64,000 bases of DNA from Anthracocystis setariae (Eukaryota > Basidiomycota > Ustilaginomycetes > Ustilaginales > Ustilaginaceae). Position 1 is the first letter of the stretch; each line of letters starts with the position of its first letter. The notes under the pieces were generated by a model that worked only from the letters and a program-made list of their open reading frames with translations, made no database searches and was not told the origin of the DNA. The stretch covers positions 310,001 to 374,000 of the forward strand of contig CAKMXJ010000001.1 in assembly GCA_928724745.1 (NCBI GenBank), in the 5' to 3' direction. Positions 48,341-57,244 of this stretch are shown here, one piece after another. The position numbers were made by a program, and so were the translations under genes.

Positions 48341-50869
48341 GGCTGATGTATGACGAGGAGGAAGGGAGCGCCGCCAGCTGAAGGGGAAATTCAAAGTGAG
48401 ATTGAGATTGCTGCCAGGAATTACTTGGCGCGGCGGGGGGTTGCGGGTGTTGATTGGAAGGGAAGAAGGATGGGTGAGGTTTAGATGAAAGTTGACAGGT
48501 GTCTGAGTGTCGTGAGCCTGTCGAAACGTTGGAAGAAAGTGGAGGTTTGCTGCGCTTGCTGCGCTTGCTGTGCTTGGACGGCTGATGGCTGATGCGCATC
48601 CACGCGCATTATGCGGTCGATCACGAAATTTGACTTTGTTACACCGAGTTTGACCACAGTCTGCGCCTTGTTCGATGGCATGCAAGTTTCACCGATCTGA
48701 CATGGATTGGATTTCGGGCTATCGGTCGAGCTTGCGGAAACAGAGGCAGTCCACTGACTGTATTGCCGACGGAAGATGTTTGCCAAATCGGAGCACTAGC
48801 CTCCGTCTTTGATGGTGCCAAGGGAGATGCGCACGGCGATGGATGCCCTATCATTCTTGCGCTTGGGGTGTTGCAGTCGGTCCGAGTCATGGCTGTGGCA
48901 AGCACATGGATCGAGAACGCATAAATATACCATACTGTACTTGACGTTGAGTTCTTGTGTGTTACCAGTCGCCTGCACGTACAGTACACACGGTCGGGAC
49001 GGTGGGATGATACGGGATTGCAGACTTGTACCTTGAATCGCGACGGAAATAGCGTTTCGCTGATTGGTGGCAGATGGCAGCTTGGTACACAGGTCCGCGG
49101 ACTAGGCGTCACGCGTTGCAAACCGGTTTATTATACATGATCTTGAACTCGCTCGATTCATTGACAACAGTACGGCTTCGCCCCCTATAGTTGGCATTCG
49201 CTCATCTTGAGCCACTGTCAGGCCAATTCTCAGCTCTGCAACGCTTCAGTCGAGGCAGGCAACATGAGCTGTCAAATTGGCTCATGCTCTGCATCTTGAA
49301 AGCTTGAACGATCCGGAATTTTAAAAAATGAAAGTTTGCCGTGCGTCGACGTTGTTCATACTCTGTGATTCCCGACAGCGCTCCAGTGTGCGATACCGTT
49401 AGGAACAGAGATGATTGTCTGGGCAGGCTGCATCAGTGCCATCCACTCAAGACAGACTACATGTGACACTATAGCGGCGGTGATGCGGATAATTTCGTCG
49501 TCTGGTACCTCAGCCTCCAACTTTTACGGAAACTGCAGCGGCTAAAGATTTTTTTTTCTTTTTCTCCTTAGTCTTGTCAATTCTACAAATTTCATTGAAC
49601 TGGATATGCGCCTTGGTTCGGCGCAGTGCCACACGTTCAAACACGCAGATTTGGAAATTTGGCGTCTCGGTGCGTCAGCCAAGCCGGCGGAGGAGCAGAC
49701 CGTGTGCACAGAGAGACCCCAACACCTGCGCGGCTGAGCTGAGCTGAGCTGAGCTGAGCGGAATACGATCTACAGTATTTGGCCGTGCTGTCTGCCGAGC
49801 ACACTCCCGATCGACGCCCACACTTGTCAGCGCCACTCAAGCTGTGATTGATCAGCGTTCATTCGCTCATTCTTGGTGGGCTAACCATCACGCCAAGCTT
49901 CAAGCTCACATTCACTCACCCTCCGAGCTTTTCATTCCATTAACTTGTCAAGTTGTGCTTGGCCAAGAAAAACCCATGTCGTCAAACATCAAGGTGGACG
50001 CGCAGACTGGCAGGAGACAGTGACACGATCCCCGGTCGACTCATTGGAGCGGCAATTGCTTGTTCAGCAAGCTACAGGCAATGGACAATACCGCTCATCT
50101 CTCCTTTTTATTGTTTTTTTAATTGTTTTTGGTCTCGTCGACGCTCCTCGCTTTCTCCGCGGAAATCATACTCACCACCTTTGGGAGCGGTTTACTCAGT
50201 CTATGTTTCGGTGTCTTTAGTTGTGTGTCTGTGACTGCCAGCTTCAAACCGATGACCTGGCTTTGGCTTCCTTATGCCCGTCCATGAGAGCCCTTCTGCC
50301 GCGCTGAAGAGAGCAAAGCCACTGCTTCCCCACTCTGCCGACGTTCAGTGGCCCTCGTCCACGCTTGCCTGCTTGCCTGCTTGCCTGCTTGCCTCCTCTG
50401 CAACTCAGGTCAGCTTCCCTCCGATACTATCCTCTTCCCTCCCTACGACGGTCCTGGGCAATCCTACTTCTTATTATCACCTGGCTCCTTTCCTTACGAC
50501 CCCTTCACCTCTTACACTCGCGCACTCTTCCTGCCTTGCACTTGCAACATCACCCATCCAAGCACCTTTTGCATTCCAGCCCTCGCAACGCATCCCTTGT
50601 GCCCGGTTTCTCAACCCACGCCAACCGCTCATACCACACTGAGCCTGGTCGGCGACCGTTTGGCCTCTCAACATCTCGCTAGCCAACCTCGTCATATATA
50701 GATCGTTCGCACCAGTGCCTAGCACCTTGCGCCTCCTCAACATCGAGTGTGCGACTTGAAAGATGCAATAACCTTGTTTCACTGTTCAACACCGCTCCCT
50801 CGATACTTTCTGCATCAGCCTTTTCCAAGTTCTCCCGCTTCGCTAGCATCGCAGTCACAGTCGTCCACG
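48341..50869. other. Large divergent intergenic region, NPL4 / ABCC transporter
   Basis: 2.5 kb between opposite start codons. It includes TACTGTAC at 48933-48940 and GTACAGTA at 48979-48986, a (GCTGA)5 repeat at 49733-49757, a poly-T-rich patch near 49550-49566, and a CTTGCCTG repeat near 50364-50390 in the C-rich leader of the ABC transporter. Small ORFs of 60-122 codons lack recognisable features. Confidence 0.5.
49733..49757. repeat. (GCTGA)5 tandem repeat
   Basis: Five units of GCTGA. The same pentamer, inverted, is repeated four times at 56884-56903. Confidence 0.9.
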
Positions 50870-53800
50870 ATGTCAGTACCATCTTCAAATCCAGCCCAGC
50901 TGGCTTCGGATCGCCACGCTGACGCCCAATCACCACCCGACCCGACTCGTGTTGGTCAGTCTTCAGAGCCCGTCGCTGTCGCCGATACTTATGATGAAAG
51001 CCACAGTGACATGTCCGGCAGCGCTGCTCCTTCTAGCGAGCAGGCTGTGCAGCTCTCCACTACTGCCGACGAAAAGCTCGGCTACGAGTACAATCCAGGC
51101 GTCCGCACTTTCACAGGCGGCAAGCACAAGCAAAAGTGGTACCAAGTCTGGCGACCCAAGAATCCTCCCTTGCCACCACCCTCCAGTCTCGATGACGCAA
51201 CCCTCATCCCTCTCGCCAACGCCACCTTCATCAACCGAATCTTCTTCCAGTGGATGACCCCGATCATGGTGCTTGGCTACCAACGTCCCCTCGAAGCCAC
51301 GGATCTTTGGACTCTCTCTGAAGATCTCTCTGCCAAACATCTCGGTGGTCAGCTCAACCGCGACTGGGACCGTCGTGTACGCCAAGCCAAAGAGTACAAC
51401 GACAAACTCGTCTCGGGTGACATTCAGCCCAGCTTGAAGCAACGTACGTCTTGGGCAATTCGCTCTACCCTCAACCCCAAAGGCGGCAGTGCCAGACAGC
51501 GAGAAGCCGCATGGAGGGCTCCACCCAAACCAGCCCCCGCTACTGCTTCACCCGCACGCCCTCCCAAGCCTGGACAGCCAAAGCCACCCAAGACTCCCAA
51601 GGATCCATCTGGTCACAAGAAGCCTTCTCTCGTTTGGGCCATGCACGACCAGCTCGGTTGGAAGTTGTGGTCTGGTCTCATCTTCAAAATCATCGGTGAT
51701 GCTTCTCTGATCACCTCGCCACTCGTCCTCAAGGCCATCATCCAGTATGCCCAGCAACTCTATACCGCCCACGCCCGTGGTCAGCCTGGTCCCCCCGTTG
51801 GTCATGGCGTCGGTCTTTCCTTTGCACTCTTTTTTATGCAGATCATCTCCTCGCTCGGTACGCATCAGTTCTTCTGGCGATCCATGTCGTGCGGTGTCGA
51901 ATCGCGTGCCGCCCTCATCACCGCCATCTTTGAGCGCGCCATGAAGATGAACGGAAAGGCTCGCTCCAGTGGAAAGCTTATCAACCACATTTCCACCGAC
52001 TGCAGTCGCATCGATTTCGCCTCCGCTTGGTTCTCCGTTGTCTTTGCTGCACCCATCCAGATGATTATCTGCATCGTCATTCTCCTCACCCAGCTCGGCC
52101 CCTCGGCGCTTGCAGGCTTCGCCATCTTTGTCTTGGCAACGCCTCTCCAGATGCAGGCTATGAAGGCGCTCTTCCGTACTCGACGAGCCTCGATGAAGTG
52201 GACCGATGCACGAGCCAAAACCATTCAGGAGGTGCTCGGAGGCATGCGCATCGTCAAGTCTTTCTCGCATGAGTCCAAGTTCCTCGAGCGCATCTACGAT
52301 ATCCGAAAGAACGAGCTCAACGGGATTCGCAAAATTCTCATCCTTCGCTCCGCCAACAATGCCGTCGCCTTCAGTTTGCCCATTCTCGCAGCTGTTTTGG
52401 CTTTCGTTGTCTACAGTCTGACGGGTCACCAGCTCAATCCTGCCATCGTCTTCCCATCGCTCACCCTTTTCCAGCTCTTGCGTATGCCTCTCATGTTCTT
52501 GCCGCTGTCGCTCTCTGCTACCACCGACGCTAGAAACGCTTTCGATCGTCTCTACACCGTCTTCACCGCCGAACAGCTTGACGACGTCATTGAGCACGAC
52601 CAGGACAGCAAGTTCGCCCTCGTCGTTCGCGACGGTTCTTTCCGCTGGGAGACTGTCGAGGCTGACGAGACGCTCGAGTCCAAGACCAAAGGCAAGGGAG
52701 GTGCCAAGGCTGCAACTGCAACTGGAGCCAAGCAGGCGTCCGGCTCGGATTCCAAACCGCGCAAGGGTATGTTTGGCAAGCCCAAGAAGCTGCATGGCAA
52801 GTCACCGATCCCTTCCGCCACTGCACCGGGCTTCCCTGCACCTGTCGCTGCCAAGAACGCCAACACCGACAACGAACGTCGTCTGCAGGAGATCCAGGCT
52901 GAGCAGGCTGATGCCACCGCCGATGGCGACGACGAAGCTGTCCTGACCGAGAAGCAGCTTGAGCCGAACGTTGCAGATGTCAGCGCAGTCTTACAGGCCG
53001 AGGAAGAGCTTGCTCAAGAGCCTTTCTCCATGTCTCACATCGACGTCACCATTCCCAAGGGCCAGCTCGTCGCTATCGTGGGTCCGGTTGGCTCGGGCAA
53101 GTCGTCGTTCCTCCAGGCTTGCATTGGCGAGATGCGTCAGACCGGCGGATCGGTCCAGTGGGGAAGCGAACGTGTTGCCTACTGCTCTCAGAGTGCTTGG
53201 ATTCAGAACGCCACCCTCCGCGACAACATCCTGTTCGGTCAGCCTTGGGACGAGGAACGCTACTGGGAAGCCGTCAAGGTGTCGGAGCTCGAAGCCGATC
53301 TTGCTATCTTGCCTGCAGGCGACCTCACCGAGATCGGCGAGAAGGGTGTCAACCTCAGTGGCGGTCAGAAGCAACGTGTCAACATTGCGCGTGCGCTCTA
53401 CTACAATGCCGAGATCGTCTGTCTCGATGACCCGCTCTCGGCCGTTGACGCCCACGTCGGCAAAGCTCTCTTCTACAACGCCATCATGGGCCTACGTGCC
53501 AAGGGTGCTACCGTGCTGCTCGTAACCCATGCCCTTCACTTCCTCCCCGATGTCGACCGCATCATCACCCTCGAGGATGGTCGCATTGTCGAGATGGGCA
53601 CCTACGACGAGCTCAACTCGGCCAACGGACCCTTCCAGCGTCTTGTGCTCGAGTTTGGCGGTGAGAAGGAGAAGGAGGATGAGGAAAAGAAGGAAGATGA
53701 GGCCGAGGCCATCGAGGACGCGGAAGGCAAAAAGGGCAAGAAAGCGGAGCGCGCCAACCTCTCGGGTAAGGGCGACAAGGCTGGTGCTTTGATGCAGGCC

Positions 53801-55729
53801 GAGGAGCGCAACACAGGTTCCGTCTCTGGTCGTGTCTACCTCTCGTACTTCAAGTTCGGCCGCGGCATCTACATGGTTCCCATCTGTGTTACCAGCATCG
53901 TGCTCATGCAGGTGGCCAACATCCTCAACTCGTACTGGCTAATTTGGTGGGAGAAGGATCACTTCCACAAATCGATCGGCTTCTACATGGGCATCTACGC
54001 TATGCTGGGTATTGTGATGACCATCTTCACCTTCATCATGGGTTGCGCGATGGGTTTCCTCAGTTACTACGCGTGCAAGCGTCTGCACCACGAGGCTATC
54101 CAACGTGTCGTGTACGCTCCTATGGCATGGCTTGACGTTACACCCATCGGACGTATCATGAACCGATTCTCCAAGGACGTCGATGTCGTTGACAACCAGC
54201 TGGCTGATGCGGTTCGTATGGCTGCCAACACGCTCGCTTCGGTTGCCGGTGCCGTCATTCTTATCACGATCCTCACGCACTACTTTGTGATCGCGGTGGC
54301 TGTGGTTTTGATCTTCTACTTCTTCGGAGCGCTCTTCTATCGCTCTTCGGCACGAGAGGTCAAGCGTCTGGATGCTATTCTTCGATCGAGCCTCTACTCG
54401 CACTTTTCCGAGACGCTGTCCGGACTTGCCACCATCCGAGCGTATCGCGAGACCGACTCTTTCATCAAGGAAAACCAGAAGCGCATGGACGTCGAGAACC
54501 GAGCTTACTACCTGAGCATCACGAACCAGCGCTGGCTGGGTGTTCGTCTGGACATGCTCGGTGCGCTTCTGGTGCTGATCGTTGCGCTGCTGACTACGGC
54601 GAGCTCGACGCCGATCACGGGTGGTAATGCGGGTATCGCTCTGACGTACATGCTTACGGTGGCTCAGGCGTTCTCGTGGATGACTCGTCAGATCGCCGAG
54701 GTTGAAAACGATTCGGCTTCGGTCGAGCGTCTTCTGTTCTACGCCGAGGAGCTCGAGCAGGAGAAGGCGCAGACGCGCGACGACAATCCGGTACGTGAAT
54801 CGTGGCCTGAAGAGGGCCGCATTTCGTTCAAGGACATTTGGCTCAGCTACCGTCCCGGTCTGCCTGCCGTGCTCAAGGGCATTTCGTTCGAGGTGGGCTC
54901 GGGTGAGAAGGTGGGCATCGTCGGTCGTACTGGTGCCGGTAAGAGTTCGTTGCTTACGGCGCTGCTTCGACTGGTGGAGCTGAACAAGGGCTCGATCGAG
55001 ATCGATGGTGTTGACGTTGGTCAGATTGGGTTGGAGGATCTTAGGCGGAAGCTGGCGATTTTGCCGCAGGATCCACTGCTGTTTAGTGGAACGCTTCGTT
55101 CGAATCTGGATCCGTTTGGTATCTATGATGATGCGCGACTCAACGATGCGCTCAAGCGAGCGTACCTGATTGGCGATGATACGCACACGCATGGTGCGGC
55201 GACGCCCATGACGCCGATCACGCCGGTGACTGGTGCGATCGAGTCGTCGAGTTCGGCTGGCTCGGTGACGGATGAGAAATTGGCGCTGGACGTGTCGGGT
55301 GATTCGACGCCGACTGCGCGCGCTGTTGTGTCGCGGCTGAATCTAGACACGGTGATCGAAGAGGAGGGAGCCAACCTTTCTGTTGGCCAACGTTCACTTG
55401 TCTCGCTGGCTCGAGCGCTGGTCAAGAACAGCAAGATCATCTTGCTCGACGAGGCTACAGCGTCGGTGGATCTCGAGACGGATGCCAAGATCCAACAGAC
55501 GATTCGCGAGGAGTTTGGCAACCGAACCATCCTGTGCATTGCTCATAGGCTGAGGACGATTCTGTCGTACGACAGGATCGCAGTGTTCGACAAGGGCGAG
55601 TTGGCCGAGTACGCCAGTCCGCTCGAGTTGTACGACCGCATCGATGGCATCTTTAGGAGCATGTGCGAGAGGAGCAGCATCACTAGAGACGAAATCGTTC
55701 GCAGCACCAAGCCCGCTGCATTGCAGTAA
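50870..55729 (+). CDS. ABCC (MRP/Yor1-like) multidrug transporter
   Basis: This 1619-residue full-length ABC exporter has layout TMD1-NBD1-TMD2-NBD2, probably at the plasma membrane, exporting organic anions or drugs. NBD1 has GPVGSGKSS near residue 740, LSGGQKQR and CLDDPLSAVDAHV; NBD2 has GRTGAGKSS near 1352, LSVGQRSLVSLARALV and LLDEATASVDLET. NBD1's Asp in place of the catalytic Glu (LDDP) and the LSVGQ signature are normal for the ABCC family. An insert of about 120 residues, Ala/Lys-rich then acidic, lies between the first NBD1 strand and Walker A. A Thr-Pro-rich insert (about 1438-1490) sits in NBD2. The frame is open from a GTG at 50747; the first ATG is 50870. Single exon. Confidence 0.93.
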   Translation: MSVPSSNPAQLASDRHADAQSPPDPTRVGQSSEPVAVADTYDESHSDMSGSAAPSSEQAVQLSTTADEKLGYEYNPGVRTFTGGKHKQKWYQVWRPKNPPLPPPSSLDDATLIPLANATFINRIFFQWMTPIMVLGYQRPLEATDLWTLSEDLSAKHLGGQLNRDWDRRVRQAKEYNDKLVSGDIQPSLKQRTSWAIRSTLNPKGGSARQREAAWRAPPKPAPATASPARPPKPGQPKPPKTPKDPSGHKKPSLVWAMHDQLGWKLWSGLIFKIIGDASLITSPLVLKAIIQYAQQLYTAHARGQPGPPVGHGVGLSFALFFMQIISSLGTHQFFWRSMSCGVESRAALITAIFERAMKMNGKARSSGKLINHISTDCSRIDFASAWFSVVFAAPIQMIICIVILLTQLGPSALAGFAIFVLATPLQMQAMKALFRTRRASMKWTDARAKTIQEVLGGMRIVKSFSHESKFLERIYDIRKNELNGIRKILILRSANNAVAFSLPILAAVLAFVVYSLTGHQLNPAIVFPSLTLFQLLRMPLMFLPLSLSATTDARNAFDRLYTVFTAEQLDDVIEHDQDSKFALVVRDGSFRWETVEADETLESKTKGKGGAKAATATGAKQASGSDSKPRKGMFGKPKKLHGKSPIPSATAPGFPAPVAAKNANTDNERRLQEIQAEQADATADGDDEAVLTEKQLEPNVADVSAVLQAEEELAQEPFSMSHIDVTIPKGQLVAIVGPVGSGKSSFLQACIGEMRQTGGSVQWGSERVAYCSQSAWIQNATLRDNILFGQPWDEERYWEAVKVSELEADLAILPAGDLTEIGEKGVNLSGGQKQRVNIARALYYNAEIVCLDDPLSAVDAHVGKALFYNAIMGLRAKGATVLLVTHALHFLPDVDRIITLEDGRIVEMGTYDELNSANGPFQRLVLEFGGEKEKEDEEKKEDEAEAIEDAEGKKGKKAERANLSGKGDKAGALMQAEERNTGSVSGRVYLSYFKFGRGIYMVPICVTSIVLMQVANILNSYWLIWWEKDHFHKSIGFYMGIYAMLGIVMTIFTFIMGCAMGFLSYYACKRLHHEAIQRVVYAPMAWLDVTPIGRIMNRFSKDVDVVDNQLADAVRMAANTLASVAGAVILITILTHYFVIAVAVVLIFYFFGALFYRSSAREVKRLDAILRSSLYSHFSETLSGLATIRAYRETDSFIKENQKRMDVENRAYYLSITNQRWLGVRLDMLGALLVLIVALLTTASSTPITGGNAGIALTYMLTVAQAFSWMTRQIAEVENDSASVERLLFYAEELEQEKAQTRDDNPVRESWPEEGRISFKDIWLSYRPGLPAVLKGISFEVGSGEKVGIVGRTGAGKSSLLTALLRLVELNKGSIEIDGVDVGQIGLEDLRRKLAILPQDPLLFSGTLRSNLDPFGIYDDARLNDALKRAYLIGDDTHTHGAATPMTPITPVTGAIESSSSAGSVTDEKLALDVSGDSTPTARAVVSRLNLDTVIEEEGANLSVGQRSLVSLARALVKNSKIILLDEATASVDLETDAKIQQTIREEFGNRTILCIAHRLRTILSYDRIAVFDKGELAEYASPLELYDRIDGIFRSMCERSSITRDEIVRSTKPAALQ

Positions 55730-55966
55730 CATTTCAGGTTCGTCGGATAGAAGTCGACGGCTTTATCATCTCGTATATAAGTTGCATCACGGTCGATCAC
55801 GACCGGTTGAGGAAATCGCATTCATACAGTACACGCACTTTTGTTCTTACTTCTGTCTTGTTCGAGCACGTCGTCATGTGCGCAGGTGTGTTTCCATGTG
55901 AGAGTAAAGTACAATTGGGGTAAGGTAAAAAAAAAGTATAAGCAGCGGTGCGATGTAGATGGTTGG

Positions 55967-56782
55967 TTAGCCATAGCTTCCCATCTGATTGCCACTCTTT
56001 GGCTTGCTGATTTTGGCGATATTCTTCTTGAGGATGTCGAATACGACTGCGTACATGTTCCTCATATCGGTGAGATGCATTTTGAGTCTATAGACGGCTT
56101 TCCTATCGTGTTCCTTGATGGCGTCTGCGTAGTCTTGTACGCCTGGATATCTGACGAGTTTGGCGGCGAGATCGCCTCGTGCCGAGTGATACGTGAAAGG
56201 AGTGGCGATGAGGTTATACGCTGAATCTTGGGTTCGGACGATCTCGTTGAGCGCCTCTTCTTGGATCGAGACACCAAAGGTATCGCCGTCCTCGATTTGG
56301 GGCATTTGGAGGTTGATGTACATTTTGAGCGCGTCCATGAGTTCGATCACTTGGTCCCATTCGGCGCGAAGATCATCGAAGGCTTCCTTGAGGTAGGGAG
56401 GGGTGTGGACGATGCCGGTGAAGACATGTGCCGAGTCTTCAGAGGAGGAGGAGGAGGAGGAGGAGGAAGGAGTACCATTGGCGGCAGCACCGTCTGCAGT
56501 TGTCTTGCGTTTCTTGCTCTGCGCTTCGTCCGAGGAAGCAGAGGAGGAAGCAGGATAGACGTTCACATCTGTCCCAATCGGAGTAGGGTCGAAGTATCGA
56601 GATTTGGAGAAGAGATGGTCCTTTTGGTTCTCGATTTGAGCGATTTTGGCGTTGAGCGAGAGGATCTTGGCAGGGAGAGTTTTCTGGATGATGTTGATGG
56701 CATTGTCGCGGATCGACTGTTGCCACGAATCGAGTGCATCGGTTGTTGCCTGCTCAAACTGGAGCTTGACAGCCACCGACAT
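55967..56782 (-). CDS. Proteasome activator PA28/REG-gamma homologue
   Basis: The 271-residue protein belongs to the 11S activator family, heptameric caps that open the 20S proteasome gate without ATP. The N-terminal helix (VKLQFEQATTDALDSWQQSIRDNA) is followed by a Lys/Ser-rich loop containing KKRKTT, a possible nuclear signal as in PA28-gamma, and a Ser tract. The conserved core has PYLKEAFDDLRAEW, INLQMPQIEDGDTFGVSIQEEALNEI (which holds the activation-loop region), SARGDLAAKLVRYPGVQDY and RLKMHLTDMRNMYAVVFDILKKN. The end, SKPKSGNQMGSYG, resembles the gate-docking C-terminus. The PA28-gamma subtype is favoured by the basic loop and nuclear signal; that is inference. Confidence 0.9.
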   Translation of the reverse strand: MSVAVKLQFEQATTDALDSWQQSIRDNAINIIQKTLPAKILSLNAKIAQIENQKDHLFSKSRYFDPTPIGTDVNVYPASSSASSDEAQSKKRKTTADGAAANGTPSSSSSSSSSEDSAHVFTGIVHTPPYLKEAFDDLRAEWDQVIELMDALKMYINLQMPQIEDGDTFGVSIQEEALNEIVRTQDSAYNLIATPFTYHSARGDLAAKLVRYPGVQDYADAIKEHDRKAVYRLKMHLTDMRNMYAVVFDILKKNIAKISKPKSGNQMGSYG

Positions 56783-57244
56783 GATTGCGAACTCGTATCA
56801 GGGCACTCGTGGAGGTGTTGGGAGCAAAGGCAGGTTGGAGCGAGAGGATTGATAGGAAGAATCGCAAGAAAGGGTCTTTTCGCTCAGCTCAGCTCAGCTC
56901 AGCTGCACCTCAGCTTTCACCAAAATTTGTGACACTGCAGCCACGCAATGCCAACTTGAAAATCACAGTCTGTTACCGGGTCAAAGCTTAACAAATCATC
57001 AACTGGCCAAACGCACCGACCAACACTTTGAGTCCGCAACAGCTGCACGTCACGTTCGACCGACCTTCCTTGATTCACACCTCTGCTCACCACTCACGCT
57101 TCTGTCAACTTGACACAGCATCCACGGTCCACTTGGGCCATTCACGACTCTCATCCTCTATGGTGCTGGACGTCTTCAAACGGTCATAACTCCTAAAGGA
57201 CCACCTTGCCCGCATGGCTCATCAGTTTCGGCGCCGAATCCAAC
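56783..57244. other. Divergent promoter, PA28 / SEC5
   Basis: 462 bases between opposite start codons. It contains the (TCAGC)4 repeat and, on the SEC5 side, two upstream ATGs: a nine-codon uORF at 57161-57190 and one at 57214 whose frame (to 57294) overlaps the SEC5 start. Confidence 0.55.
56884..56903. repeat. (TCAGC)4 tandem repeat
   Basis: Four units of TCAGC about 100 bases upstream of the PA28 gene's ATG; in that gene's sense it reads (GCTGA)4, the same unit as at 49733-49757. Confidence 0.9.

Noticed and set aside
48341..48685. N-terminal extension of NPL4 from a TTG
   Set aside because: The conserved start MIVRVRSKDG at 48340 matches NPL4 proteins, and the extension is not ATG-initiated.
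53939..55192. 417-codon minus-strand frame opposite the ABC transporter
   Set aside because: Antisense shadow of the transporter, with no motif of its own.
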